64,000 bases of DNA from Oasisia sp. SBJ-2009 (Eukaryota > Annelida > Polychaeta > Sabellida > Siboglinidae). The notes beneath the pieces were generated by a model. That model was not told where the DNA came from. It saw only the letters and a program-made list of their open reading frames with translations, and did not search any database. The DNA lies in contig OZ024854.1 in the NCBI GenBank assembly GCA_964017155.1, positions 48,172,423-48,236,422 on the forward strand, read 5' to 3'. Shown one piece after another: positions 1-55,190 of the stretch (the first letter of the stretch is position 1; every line of letters starts with the position of its first letter). The position numbers and the translations under genes are program-made.

Positions 1-3000
1 GCAAAAGTACACTTTGCATTAAATATTGATACTACAGAATTCATTTATGAATGTTCTTGCTTTTTTAATGGGGAGATAATTATGTGTCACTGGTCAATAT
101 AACCAGTTATATAAATGTCACTTTGCTTTGTGAAGTCCTGCTGTTTGCGATATCAGAGTCAGTTGACTTTTATGTGCATTTATTTCCAATGTGAAACCCT
201 GTTGTCGGTAATATCAAAGTAAATTTAATATTTGATATACATTAGCACAGCGCAGATGTCAGAGTTACGGTATTGTATGTTTATGATAGTATTAGGTGGC
301 ACAATACTCCCGCATGAACACTCAAACTACGATACGCTTATGGCCCAAACACAGGTCGACGACTCATCGCGAAGTCTCCAGTGTAATTGTGGGTTGTATT
401 GGGGCGTGTTGACTTGTACGAAGAAACGAACACTGTGGTCCTTTGACATGGCGCCCAGCCAGATATCATATCAACTCATTACGAGATGACCAATGTGATA
501 AGATTGTGGCCAGTGCTCACTATTGTGTCCTGCAAACATTCGGCTCGAGTCTGACGGCACGAATAATGTCATCATTATGTGTACAACCGAAGTATGCAGG
601 CCGGTATGTTTCCTCAATGTCGCCTCATAGAGACCGTACCCTATTGTGCGCACCGTGTAATTCAATTTATCAGCCTGTGCACGTCCCACCCTCATTGCTG
701 GTTCCATTTTTAAACCCTACATTAAAGTGACTTCAGGTGCAGCGATTAGATATCTCACCTACTACAGCCCTGCTGTATCTAATCGCATCATCAACAAAGC
801 ATTCCAAAGGCTGTTTCTACTTACGACAGTACAGAGCAGTATAAGAATGTCTAACAGCCGTGCATTGTTGACCCAGTCGTCACCGTTTATGGCATTTACA
901 TGTCAGTTGTCACAAAACCAGAAGCCGTGATCACGCAGTTGTAAACCATTTGATCTGTTGTGTGCCTATCGCCTTTTGTCGATCTTTGTGGAGGACAAAG
1001 ACAGAGGCCAAACTACATAACTCAATTGGTGTGTTTAATGAGCCTCAGTATCTAGAATGTGATCATTTCTGTTCTGATATCCAGTTTAATATTTTATCAC
1101 ATGTGTCGTAGTTGTTGGTTATGAGAAATTGTATAACGTTTGGTGGTCAGTTCCCAATGTAATAATGATCTTTCTAGCACATTTTAATATGTAAACGGAC
1201 ATCGACTGTGTTTATTGATATGAGAATAACTTAAAATATAAATCAAATATAATATCTTCCCACCTCTGACACTTACTTAGTCACAGTCAAATTGCTCATT
1301 TACTACTTAATGGCATATGTAGCGTAGACTTGTTCTTTCAGTATCTCTTACTACTCTTAATTACCAGCTTAATTTGCTGGAATCAGAAGAATAATTTATG
1401 ATTACGTGTAATGACATAGATACTTGTAATTCTCCATGTGCACTGAATGACACACATATCATTAACCTACAGAAGATGCATTATTTATTCCCCTCAAGAA
1501 CTGTTATTGAATGGAACAATTGACTACTACGATTGTCGTTAACCTTTAAACGTAGTATTACCGCCCTCCTGCCATTAATTGCTATTTACGTGATTAGATA
1601 ATTGCAGGTATCACCGTTGTGGCGACAATCCGACTGTATATGAAAGACGGCATTCATTATTGCAAGAAAACAGATTCTTGTAAGGCGCAACGTGATTAAA
1701 TTTGGACACACATTGTGGTTCGTAACTGAGGCAGCATTCAGCAATAAATCATATTAATATATGCGTTTACTGCAGTGGCGATTCAATAAATCTGACCTGC
1801 CGAAAATGACTGACGCATACAGAAGTGGCTGAATTGGCTTATTAGAAGCTGAGTCATTGAGTGAGAGGGAGGGGGAGGGTTCAGCCACGGATAATTTACC
1901 TACCTAATAATTAGACAGGTGGGAAATAATTGATAATTTATTTATGCAGAACTATGCCACTTGCCAAATACAAAATTTTGGAATTAAATTTGTCCAAATA
2001 CGCGTGGTAAAATTGTTGGCCTTGTGAAGTAGTTTGTTCTGCCTGTGAGCAACGACAATGTAGACTTCTGAGTTAATGTAGATTTTACATAATTTATTAA
2101 TGAACAATTGCCAAGCAAAATATTTGAAATTAAATTCGTCCAACTGCCAAATTGTTGTCTGGGCTGAAAAGTTCAGTCAAAACCTTGGAAATACAGCCAC
2201 CTCATAATTGGGGAAACCTAGACAGTTCCAAGTTAGTTACTGTATAAAGTTTAGGAGAGTTGTCCTGCCAATCGGGTCACCTTGCTATTCAGGGCAGTTT
2301 TGCCCAGAATGAGGGAGCATCATTGGTAGAATCTTGTCTACCCTGGGGTACAATACGTATACATTGTGTCCTTTTGAGTTTTGAAATCCAGGAGTTTTTA
2401 GATTTTATGTCAACAGTTTGTTCCTGTTAATAATATTGTGAGCCAGAACATTGCCATCTCATTGGATTGGATTTTGGAAGCTGGGGGTAGGGGTGCTACT
2501 GAAGATTTGCTTCTATTAAAAAAAAATCCAGAAAAATCCTTGAAAATCCAGGAAGGTTGGAGGTATAACCACATTACAATTTCTGTAAACAAATACAACA
2601 TGGTTGCCCCATAACAAATGTAAGTCTACAAGTTACCTGTCCCCCAATCTCTGACTGAGGCCAGATCTTCTACCCCCACATATTACCCTCAGTGCTGTAT
2701 CGCCTAATTAACAATGTCAGGTGCACACACAGATCTAGGGTAGCGCCCTATGAGGTGGCTCAAGAATGAAGGTATGATTTGGCCGACTGCCTTAGGCTGT
2801 CAAAGCTAAGTACAACCAGTGTCACCCTACATATGGCCCAGTCACATCACAGCTAGTTAGCCACTGATGAACCATTGCCAGGGCTACACGAGGTGGCCAC
2901 AGCTTGGGTTTCCCTGGAGATGGTGACAGTCAAAGCTATCTGGTCTTGAGATGTCAGTTGCCAGCTAACCACTGTCATTTGCCTGTCTTGTCCTGGGCGC

Positions 3001-4560
3001 TGCTCCACGTAACTACATGTTGTAGGCTCAAGATGGTCTACTTGTATAGCGATCTGTCATTGGAACCTCCATGCACTACAGTTGTCGTATCAATCACTGC
3101 AGAAAGCAGATGCCTGTGTAATAATCCATTGTGGCAATAGCCGTAAGGAACTATGTTACTTATATATTTTTAGAGACAACTTATTTTAATTAGTAGCATT
3201 TTAGTGACATTTTTAATTTTGTATATTTATATTTTTTTAAAGTATAATGCTAATTTATGTACACTTTTATAAGTAATTTAATTAATTTAGTGAACACTCG
3301 ATAAGCCATAGACTTCCTTGTTCACATGCTGTCTGGAGCTTGGCTCTGGATGGCAAGCTGTTAAACCTTGTTAAATTAACGATGCCCCTTTTTTTTAGCA
3401 AAGTCCAGCATATGGCAGATTTATACATACAAAATGGCCGTCCTAAAACATTGTTTGCTGTGTTGAAACCATTGTTTGATGTACTCATTTAGCTGAGAGG
3501 TCAATGTCGCTGTGCTTTCATTAACTTAATATAACCGGACAGCTCCGATTGCCGGGCCGAGAAGAAATGGTTTGTATTATTGCACAGACAGCGTTTATAT
3601 TATAGCGTGGACGGCGATCATTTTCACTTAGCAGTTTGCAAAGTCCACGTCTACGGCCAAACGAGTTGCCGTGGCGACCGTAAAATAACCATAAACTTGT
3701 TGATTTGGTTTTATGTGAGCAGGAGCGCCAGGTTTATGCGATGACACAGTCGCTTTCATGACGCCGGCTATTGTAAATCGGCTCGCTCTTATCTCTTTAA
3801 CGCCCTGGCTATTGCATTGGCTATTAGGCGAATGTTTAGCGGCCATCCATGCGGCCAAGCATGCGTTTCCGTGGTCTCGAGAAATTATGGGGTAGAACAT
3901 TACGCTGAACGGTGGTGTCACATATTGTCATTCGTTATTTGATGTTCGAAGAAGACGGGAGTTATTTCTAAATAACGTAACCTGCATTGCTTTTTTATCT
4001 TGGCATTACTCATCAGAATGTGTCTCAGTGTTTTTCAACTTTCCTTTCTTATGTATAAGACAGTGTGTATGACTATGTAAATTTAAGCAAAAAGAATGCT
4101 TCGGTATGCGTAAATGAACAGGAAAATGTAAATTTAAGTTGATTTCATTTTATTCAGTTATAGTTTGATTTTGAATTTTGGGTGAGCAGACGAAAATGCA
4201 AATGACACCAAACTAGATTAAATTGAAAATTCAATACTCCTGTATTCAAGCTATTCATAGAAGGTGTGTGCAGTGGAAAATAACAATAATGCTAGTTTTT
4301 ACTAGAAAAAAGATCTGTGTTGCAGTGTTTTTAAAATGATTTGAATTTAAATATTTTTATATGATAATGCGGCATGACTGGTGAAATGTTTAATTTTGTA
4401 ATTTGTGTAGGAATGCTGATGCAATACGCTTCTATTAACAGAATGTAATCAATGACGCAACTGCATGTGATTTGCATGCATGCATGCGCAGGGTGCGTGC
4501 ATGCACACACAGGCTTCCTCTGCAGGGCTGTAGTTCGCTTATTAATTAGCATCATCAGGT
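1..4560. other. 5' flank or first intron; no gene recognised
   Basis: Mixed AT-rich sequence with no coding signal I recognise. About 240-930 is less AT-rich but its open frames match nothing known. About 1940-2000 and 2090-2150 are a diverged repeated pair (TTGGAATTAAATTTGTCC and TTGAAATTAAATTCGTCC contexts). About 3540-3960 is CpG-rich and includes GTTGCCGTGGCGAC (3665-3678), one base off an RFX X-box; it may be a regulatory island. Confidence 0.4.
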
Positions 4561-4614
4561 ATAATTATGTTATCACTCCGCTGCTGGGAGACTAGTTAAC
4601 AAGGAGTTTGTGGC

Positions 4615-4628
4615 GTTGCCATGACAAC
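4615..4628. promoter_or_regulatory. RFX X-box-like site GTTGCCATGACAAC
   Basis: This 14-nt imperfect palindrome fits the RFX consensus (GTNRCC, two-base spacer, RGYAAC) except for one base in the right half (GACAAC for RGYAAC). It lies about 250 bp upstream of a TATAAAA/ATG candidate. Binding is inferred only. Confidence 0.4.
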
Positions 4629-4861
4629 CTAAGTAGGCAGTTACTACACAGGGCAAAGATGGCAGGCATATCCAGGCCAATCATACACTCAGGTGCTTCA
4701 TCAAAAGAAATGTTTCTCTATATTCGATATACTTATGCAGGTCTCCCGTAATCATTAGCTGATGTCTAGAGTGTTCCGTGAAGTAGAATTCTGGGAGTAA
4801 GTTGTGGAGATGGGTCATCATTTGTCTGTTTACATCAACAATGGTGTGAAAATGGAGCAGC

Positions 4862-4932
4862 TATAAAAATTGCAATTCTAGAGATTCTATTATACCAAAC
4901 AGTTACTCAGCAAGATGTCTGGTAAAAAGGTA
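4862..4932 (+). promoter_or_regulatory. TATA box and possible short first coding exon (weak)
   Basis: TATAAAA at 4862-4868 is followed 47 bp later by CAAGATGTCTGGTAAAAAG (ATG at 4914) and then GTAAAT, a possible donor. The predicted start would be MSGKK. No continuing exon was recognised on this strand, so this may be chance or the start of an unrelated gene with exons not identified. Confidence 0.15.
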
Positions 4933-4939
4933 AATATAC

Positions 4940-7600
4940 ATTTTTAAATGTGACCTGAAAGAAATGTGTTGAAAAATTATTTGGCAACTGAATACAAGCT
5001 AATCATCATCTTTTCGGGCTTCATAAATGTGCTGTTCTTCATTGTTCCTTTAAGACAGAATGAGTCTTGGTCCAGTGCAACTGTCGTCTGGCACCAGTCC
5101 ACATCCTTCTTCCACAATTTATCATCTCTTAACCATCTTTCATCCTGTGAAGACATCTTTTATTAATTGTGGTCTGCCACTGTTCGTGGCCTTGCTGCTT
5201 CTCCACTGGTCTTCATTAGCCAGCCTCCGTACCGAGTCACCTTCTGCCCCATCCTGATTCATCTAACTTCTTCCTGTTACACCGAACCTAGCATAGCCTA
5301 TTTAGTGCTATATAGTTTATGTAACTGTAACAATATTCTCACATACATTTTGGCGGTGAAACTATAAAACTGCTCCGTCAGTCTTGAGATGTGCACAGTT
5401 CTTGTCTGGTTTAGAAATCAGTATTTATCTTGTGTTGTTTATTTAGGCTGTGGAAATGAAAACCATTTCCTCAGCATGAAGAATTATAATTGACACTGAA
5501 CCCAGTGTAGGTTGTTGTAATCTTTCATCTTCCTGCAGCTGTGCTGTGGAAGTGCAGCATCCTGCCAGTGTCAACAACACATCTAAATTGCAACTGAATG
5601 TCAGGAAATTTAAATGAGTCATAACCACTAGATTCTTTTATGTTATGTTCAGTAATTAACATGTAGGATTTTAGTTATTAAATGTGGAATGTATTTTTTA
5701 AAGCACAGTACTTTAATTTAACCAGCTGTAATATCTTTATCATATTGGATACCTGTGTTTTGAGTGACGATAATTGATTTAGAGTAAATATTATGTAATC
5801 GTGAAATTACTGACTTTGTTGACTTTGAGAGGTGAAAGCATGTTGACGTATTTATTGCTGATGTATGCTTAAAATCTAAACTTACCAAGAACATTAAACC
5901 TTTATTGATTATCTGCGAAATGTAGCCTGGAAATGTAAAAGGTGACACTGTGCAGCTATTTTTGAAATGTAATTGTGTGCGGTTCTCGGCTAGAACACAG
6001 CAACGCACGGTGGGTATGGCAGACACACTCCATGCAACATGTTTGATTCCCATAATCACGCGGCACGACGTAAGAAAGTCTGACTTGGCAGATTAAAAGG
6101 GACAGGAAGTGAAGGTTTTGGCGAGAGCATTAGTGGTGTGCTCAGCGCTGCGCGTAATTACATGCTTTCTGTGCTACTCTGGGGCAGAAAGGATTGGGCC
6201 TCGCCTTGCTGTGGGAATCTTTTGAAAAAGTACACAGGATGCGTTCGTGCTGTGCACAGATTGGATAAAGATTACTGCATCATGGGCTGCCACGGATTGT
6301 GGTTTTTGAATTCAGGATTAAAGTTTGGCCTCCTGCGGTCTTTAGCATTGGGACTATTTCCACATAGAAATAATTAATATTTTGTTAAATCTATCTCGCC
6401 TTTTCCTATTTTTTTAATAGTATATATAATCTTCTAAAATAAAGTGTTCATTGCATGAATACTGCCCATGAAATTGTGGTTAGTCAGCACTAAGCATTGT
6501 TCAAAATGTGTCTGTCTGTCGAACCTGCTAAATATTCAAATTGTGAATAAAATATTCGGATAGTGCAGATAATAAACAACCATTATTGTGACTTATTGTG
6601 GAGATAGAAGTCCTACCCACATGTGCCTTTCAAGTTGGCAGTCTGCAAGCTGAATCTTGATTAATGCATAAGTCAGCAGAAATATATGTGAAATAAACCA
6701 GATTATGATGTAACACCATAGCTTTATGTAGAGACCAGTCCACCCATCAATTGGACGGGTAAAACCCTTGGGGACGGGTAGAAATATGGGTGGATGGGTG
6801 GTGGACAGGTAAAAAATAAAGGAGCAAAAAAGGTCTTCCAGAACCATAGATATTGTCAGTTATGCCTTAGAGGTGAGTGTAAATGGTGTCAAATGTGTGT
6901 TTGTAGTCCATTTCAAGTCATCAGGCACATTTTAAAGTTTGTAAACTGGCTTAACAGTTAAACATCCATGCATCCCCCAAAACATGTTTGACTGGCAACA
7001 ATTTGGTCCTGCATAGAGCCCTGTGTAACACTTGAGCAAATCATCATCATCATCTCTAGCCAACAAGAGTAAGGCTGAGCTGTTTCCTTTATTGGTCAAT
7101 GTTCTGTTTAGTAAATGTATCTTAGTTTGCTTCACTGTGTCTTGACAGCCAATTATTATTATAAATACAATACTTGACTGCATATGAGTTCTTGAAAGTT
7201 AATCCACTCTTGTTCTCAGGGACTGCAAAAATGCCTCACTGAGTAATCATACTCATGATGCAAGAAGATCTTCAATAAAGAAGAGATGTGATGTAATTAG
7301 TGAATTGCTCTTTATCACTGTTAGGAGGGACCTGTGTGGGTGCCACCTTCACAAAGCAGTACATCTCTTGTGTTGCCTAAGAGCATTTGCAAGTGTAAAA
7401 GGACCCAGCGCCATTAGCATCAAGTTGATACTGGTGTGAGACAGAGCCTAGCCATTCTCCAGGGACACGTTCTCTCTGTTATGTGAAGTATCAATATTAA
7501 TGTGCCGAAGTGTGACTACATCTCTTGTGTTCTCTCCTGGTTCACTTGCATGTTTATGGCTGATTAAAAATGATTGCTGGTGATTATTGGTGGCTCGGTG
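4940..7600. other. Non-coding; no feature recognised
   Basis: AT-rich sequence. A C/T-richer block at 5050-5300 may be an old repeat. No exon with family similarity and no tRNA was seen. A short trace of tandem repeat (GGACGGGTRGAAATATGGGTGGATGGG) is at 6755-6815. Confidence 0.4.
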
Positions 7601-7619
7601 AACCACAGCCACAGAGCAA

Positions 7620-8200
7620 CAGGTGGGAGGAGGTATTTAGGAAGTCATGGTGTGGGAGGTGGTGTTTAAAAAGTCATGGTGTGGGAGATGGTATTTAGGA
7701 GGATGCAGTGTGGGAGGTGGTATTTAAAAAGTCATGATATAGGAGGTGGTATTTAGGAGGTTATGGTGTGGGTGTGGTATTTTAAAAGTCATGTGGGTGG
7801 TAGTATTTAGGAGGTTATGGTGTGGGTGTGGTATTTAAGAAGTCATGGTGTGGGAGGTGGTATTTAAGAAATCATGGTGTGGGAGGTGGTATTTAAGAAG
7901 TCATGGTGTGGGAGGTTGTATTTAAGAAGTCATGGTGTGGGAGGTAGTATTTAAGACGTCATGGTGTCGGAGGTGGTATTTAAGATGTCATGGTGTGGGA
8001 GGTGGTGTTTATGAAGTCATGATGTGGGAGGTGGTATTTACGAAGTCATGATGTGGGAGGTGGTATTTACGAAGTCATGATGTGGGAGGTGGTATTTGGT
8101 AGATTGCAGTGGGGAGGTGATATTAGGGAGGTGATATATGGGAAATGATAATGGGGGAGGAGATATTTGTGATGTGATATTTAGGAAGTTGAAGTGTGGA
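7620..8200 (+). repeat. 29-bp minisatellite
   Basis: About 19-20 tandem units of the type AGTCATGGTGTGGGAGGTGG plus TATTTAAGA. They are clear and even in the centre (7830-8090) and degraded at both ends. The G-rich strand is plus. No coding potential. Confidence 0.9.
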
Positions 8201-10680
8201 AGGTTTACCAGGGAGATGAGAGAGTAGACCTCTGACACTTCCGCCTGCTAATGGTAGGATTTGTTTTAGCCCGTGAGAAGATATATCTGACAAACTTTTC
8301 ATAAAAGTTACGTTGATAAAGTTAACTTCTGCGGTATTACTGTCTGACTAAAAAGTGAAAAAAGTTAGAGCCAGGTGTTGTAAACTGTAAGTGTATGTGA
8401 CAAATTAACTTGTGGCTTTAGTTGAAGTGTTTGATCTCATGATGAGTTGTAATAACTGTTAAATATTTGAGCAGGCCCCAGGGCTGTGGTGAAGGGCGAC
8501 CAGGCGAAACGCATGACAGGAGGTTGCTGTCAGCCCTGAGTGACTGTGACACGTAATGTTCTCCCATGTAAAAAGACACTCTTGTTTGTTTCTGTAGAAT
8601 TACCAAGCACATGATCTTGGTTTGTGTTTTGTTTACACAGGCTAAGCAGGGAAAAAATGCTGATATAGTATTTCAGCAATGTGCAAAGTACTTTTGGGTT
8701 ATGAGCAGTTTGCTTCACAAGTTTTTTTCGGTTGCCATGAAGTCAGAAACTCCAGCTGGTTTGTCCTAAATGATGTGTGGTTTGTTCTGATTTGTGAAGA
8801 CACAGTTTTGTAGTGTTCCAAAGTTGATATCTCTACTGCAGTGTGCACTTTCGGGGCTGTAGCAGTATTTCCTCTGAGGTGTCGATGTCCAGTTGGCTCT
8901 GTCTATCATCATTCTCTAGGATCGAGGCATTGATCTGCGGGTAGGGTTATTTACTAATGTTTTCTAGGTAAGCGTTTCAACCTATTGGAGAGATTACTGG
9001 AAACTGTATACTAACTTAGTGGTGAACCACTGTTCAGATGGCGCCACTGTGGGTTTGCCGTTGCATTGGATTGATAGCAGAAATGGAAGGCTGGCTTAAG
9101 ATGTAAAAATATAATTGTGAAAACTGTAGTGTTTTGTTTTATCACAGATGGGTATAAACTAGCTACAGTACATATAAACTTTGTAGTAAGTATTATGATT
9201 TTTTGATAACAGTAGTCATACATTGGACTTATTAAAATCAATGTAACTTCAAACGTGCTATACCAACAGAATCACGTTGCAATTTGACTCAGATAGCTAA
9301 AGTAAATAACATTATTCCTCATCTGTGAAAGACCACTGCTGGAATCAAGCAATTAGGCATTTCAACGGCAATTTTCGACGCTTGGGGCTTAGCCTGCCAT
9401 TTGCATATGTATTGGCCTGTATTGGAAAGCGTAAATTGATCGTGGAATTAACACCGCGAATTGCATGAAACTGATTACCCAATAATTGGGCCTGTCATGT
9501 TGACTTTCAACACACAAGAAGAATGGCAATTTCCGTTTCTACAACGTGAGTGCCCTCCCCCACGCTTTGAAGAAACTCAGCCGGCCAGTTAGACAATACA
9601 CTGGTGTATTCGTGCTTTCAGAAAGAAGTCATTTTGACACAGTGTTGATGGGTGGTTGATTGTTCCAGGGGGTCAGGCCAGAGTTTGCAGGCTAATAGGT
9701 CAGAGTGTTAACAGTGTGATTATAGTGATTATAGAAAAATGAACCCCAAAACCAACATATGTATTGTTGTCTTGATGCCAGCTTGGTGAATAATTTGTTG
9801 TATAGAATTGTTTAAATCTGTCACTGTTTATCATTCACAATGGTTCACTGAATTGGTTTTGTGTAAGTTTTAAGATGGGTTTTTACATTGCACTATATCC
9901 AGCCGGTACATGTGCAGTTTACACTCTTCTCAGTGTATTTCCTGCTTGTTCCAACCAAAGCAACGGTTCTCTTGGCATCATTCAGCCATACTGGGAATAT
10001 GGTGAAACAATGGGTTTATTCATGATGTCAGATTTGACATCCTTTCATTATTAAATGTATCATACAGACTGATATTGGCTGACTGTATACATCCAGTAAG
10101 ATTAACAGCACCAGTGGGTGGATGTGTTATAAGGCAATACTGGTGAACCCAAAATTGCGGCCTGCCCCCACTCGGCCATGGTGCTGAATGCTGTGTGTTT
10201 GTTATTGATTTGTGGCCACATAATAGGACCTGTAGGTGCACATATTCCACCTGGCCTGTCTGGCAGTCACTCAGACATGTGACGATGCTCCCCCAAGAAC
10301 ACGATGCTCCCACACGAGCACGTAGCGCGACAGATCAATTATTGATAAAGTCATGTCGCTTCAAAAGATGTAGGTTTTTCGGTGTGTGTTTTGGGGCATT
10401 TTCCGGAAAATTGATGACCACCCAGAAGGCTGATGACTATGTTTGGCCATCTTTGTTAATAATTGATAAATATCATGTAATAATGGTAATAATAATAAAC
10501 ATCTATGGTGCTTAGATCCAAGTGAATCCAAGCTGAAAAGTGCAACAAGCCTGGACCTGTAAGCATCATATCAGTCAAATGTCTACATCAAAGCAAAGAA
10601 CCTACAAGGAGTTTGGTTGGAAATTCAGTTTTGAATAAATATGTGGGTACATTATAAATATTCATAAACCTGAAAGTACG
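8201..10680. other. Non-coding single-copy sequence
   Basis: No exon recognised. The block 9340-9560 is CpG-bearing and includes the octamer ATTTGCAT (in GCCATTTGCATATG, about 9397-9410) and the palindrome CCCAATAATTGGG (9478-9490). It has the look of a developmental enhancer, which only comparison between species could confirm. Confidence 0.35.
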
Positions 10681-10689
10681 CATGCAGAC

Positions 10690-10790
10690 AAACAAACAAT
10701 GAAACACACACATGCATGCACACACGCACGCGCACACGCGCACATGCGCACACGCGCACATGCGCACACGCACACACGCACGCACACACA
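10690..10790. repeat. CA/CG dinucleotide microsatellite
   Basis: Alternating ACACGCGCACATGCG sequence, almost purely alternating purine-pyrimidine over about 100 bp. It is a potential Z-DNA former. Confidence 0.85.
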
Positions 10791-10864
10791 CTTCTGCTAT
10801 GGTGGAAGTTAAAAATGTTATTGTGAAGTAAATGTTAGCTCTCTTCTTACATAGCAGGGCCTGC

Positions 10865-11050
10865 ATGGTATACCTCTGTCTTTGGGTCTACTCAAAGCAT
10901 GTTACACCACTCCCTGACAGACCTGTTCACCTGAACAGCTTCTCAACATCTGTGGGAAGCATTCAGCCATTTATCAACTACTGCACACAGTTTATTTATA
11001 CACATATCTCCATTGCTGTCAGGTAGTCATTCGTTCGTACACTTGGCTGA
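10865..11050 (-). mobile_element. SINE fragment, reverse orientation
   Basis: Its reverse complement (GGCTGAATGCTTCCCACAG, AGCTGTTCAGGTGAACAGG, TCTGTCAGGGAG) matches the core of the copies at 44800-45055 and 50755-51045. It lacks a clear tRNA-like head. It is a diverged, old copy. Confidence 0.7.
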
Positions 11051-11687
11051 ACAGTATTAGTTATGCAGCTTTGTGATGGAGTCTACACAATATTACTATA
11101 GTCTGTCTTGCACGGTCAGTGCAACTTCTGTTCACTTCGGACGTTCACCTGTGAATGTGCTAACTACTTCACCTCATGTGACCCCTACTGAGAGATGTCA
11201 CTAAATCTGCATGTTTAGGACAGTTTGGAGGTGTTATGGGGGACATAAATGCCCTGTTATTACCCCGTTCCCCAGCCCGCCTCTCAATCTGTTCCCATAC
11301 ATTATTTATATGAAATTTTATTGCTTCAATCACAATGGTTTTTGTCTCTCAATTCCATGGAGAGCAAAACATTGGTTAGAGCTCCACATTGTGCAGATGT
11401 GTGGAACCGTCAGGGGACTGGGCACACCATCTGTAGGGGAATTAAGTGCTGTGTTTATTGGCTATCTGGGAGTTGTTTGAGGTGAGATACGATCACTTCT
11501 TTGTAATTCTCCATCTGTCTTTGTTCTTCGCGCTGCAGATTATGAGTTTTGAACATGCGTTTCTTGCACGGGGCGTGACGCAGAGGAATCTGTCGGCATA
11601 AAACGACTGTTTAATTTGTAATGACATGTGTGAGGAGAGTTCACGCTAATTACCTTGCAATGAGCTGATGTCTGCGCTGGTTTGGAC

Positions 11688-11887
11688 TAAGTTTCAGTTT
11701 GGCATGCAATATGATATTCGGATATATAATGTGTATAATCCCCAGTGAAAACGTTTTTGACTTTCCGAAGAAATGCAGTTGCAAGTTTCAGTTGGGCATG
11801 CAATATGATATTCAGATATACAATGTGTATAATCAATCCCCGTGATTTTTTGTTGTTGACATTCCGAAGAAATGCAGTTGCAAGTTG
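11688..11887 (+). repeat. 94-bp tandem duplication
   Basis: Two adjacent copies: GTTTCAGTTTGGCATGCAAT ... GAAATGCAGTTGCAA starting at 11691 and again at 11785. The copies differ by scattered substitutions and a small indel. A third, much decayed copy may follow at 11930-12000 (GAGATGCAGTTGGAGGTTG). Confidence 0.8.
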
Positions 11888-11889
11888 TG

Positions 11890-13772
11890 TTTTTGTGACC
11901 TGTGGAATTCAGCAATTTCGGCTTGATTTTGGCACGTGATGTGTTTGAATCCCTGGCGAGGATATTTCGGAGTTTCAGATGAGATGCAGTTGGAGGTTGT
12001 ATCTTTTTATAAGGCAGATGCATTCTCATAGATAAGTGCCATTATTTCCCTGCAGAGCTAGAAGCGGGCAGTGTTTTATTCATTTAGCGAGATGAGAATG
12101 TATGCGTAAATATCACGCCCCACGTCCCCCCGAGGCCCATTGTGTTCCTGTCAAGAAAAAACCTCGTTAACAAGCCTGATACAATCAGCATGCCACGCTA
12201 TGTGGTTCCCAGGTGTTCCCCCAGGAGGCAACTCCTGTCGTCTGTTCTTATCCTCGACGTTATTCCATTATTTTGTCTGCAATCGAAAATTATGCATTCC
12301 TCCCTTCGGATGGCGTTCCGGGCGCATCTCTGTGGGGATTATTGCCGTTTGCGATCCATCTTCTGCAACCCTCGAAGTTTCTTTGTGCTTTCCTCCCACA
12401 GATGTCTTGTAATTTGTAGGTTCTTCTCAAAACATTACATTACGTAATCAATCTAATTCGTAAATTAAATGACGACATCAGTTGGCGAAATGAATCATCT
12501 GATAAATCGGGAGATGGGATTTGATAGATGAAGAACAGAGTCATAATTTCCGTGTCAATCGAAGCGTGTTAATACAACGTGTCAAACGCCGGCGGAAATC
12601 ATCAGAATAATCAAGGATGAAGAAGAGGGGCTGTAGGAATCACATGTTTGTCGTTCTTGCGAGATCTAATTATCACAGTCTTACCGATCACTGCGTAACT
12701 TCACGGGTTTTTCTGATTTACGACGCATTTATGTGTATGCCTGCTCAAGCGGAATTATTTATTCCTAAGTTCATTTGCAAGGAATATTTAAATTATCTGA
12801 TTGCTTTCTAGTAATTAGCACATGTCTGTAACTGTGATGTCATTTCCTGCATTTATAAAATGGAGACAGCCATACTTTGGATTTTATTTTAAACTTGTGG
12901 AAATGATTTATCAGGTAGTCTTTTACTTTATATGTATGTATATATATATATATATATATATCTGAGGTTTTTAAAGAAGTAATGTTATTTACTGGTACTG
13001 ATTAAAAACGTCATAATTTTGCTTGGTGACATTGACCATGGATTTTGTTTTGAAGAAGTATAGTTCTGACGATATCCTATGCTAGTCAGCAGTGCTAATG
13101 TGTGGGTTTATCAGTTAATTACAGCTGTACTTGGGCAAATTGAACCGGACCTGGAGAACCTTAATGTTGCTGCATTCCCACGGTCACTCAGTCCAGTCTG
13201 TCGGTCAATCGGTCAAATCAGAGAGGTGATACCGGTCAATGTTTTCCTGCACTGTACTTCCTATGTCCTCCCACCAGCCACCTGCTAATTAACAGGGGTC
13301 AGTTTTTAAAATGTGTGTTTGGAACAGGAGGGTGTTGTTTCCTGTGTGAAGGGTGCAGATCGCTATTTTCTGTTTATAAATGAATGCAATGTTACAAAAT
13401 CTGTAGGAAAATGACACCTCAGATTTATGAAAATAGAATTACCAATGTGCAACAAATATGTTATAAGTATCTGTTTTCACATAAAAACCAAAATAAATGA
13501 ATTGTTCAGTTTTATTTTTGCTGACCCACCTGGATTTTGTACAAGTCCTTCAATCAATGACCAGAGATTTAAGCCTTTTATTGGCATGTGTGAGATTTTA
13601 ATCTGCAAATTCTTTCATTCACCACAAATACACCATTAAAAAGTTGTATCATTTGTCTTGATTTTACACAATGTTCCTCATATGTTGGAAGGTGCATCAT
13701 GTTGTAGATCGTCACAGAGTTATTGTTACATTGTCAGGTCGTGTATTCTAAAGACCCATCGTTCTGTTGCAG
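11890..13772. other. Non-coding; CpG-bearing block and short (TA)n
   Basis: 12050-12420 and 12530-12620 are CpG-rich, single-copy and without stop-free coding similarity. (TA)n is at 12942-12962. No signal-peptide exon for ANOS1 was identified here. Confidence 0.35.

Positions 13773-55190
<41,418 letters not shown>

Noticed and set aside
232..930. Overlapping open frames of 67-95 codons near the left edge
   Set aside because: No recognisable domain, signal peptide or consistent splice context; frames on both strands are equally open.
10832..11026. Hydrophobic N-terminus-like ORF (MLALFLHSRACMVYLCLW) as the missing ANOS1 signal-peptide exon
   Set aside because: The DNA is a reverse-oriented SINE copy, and no phase-0 donor with a cysteine pair follows.
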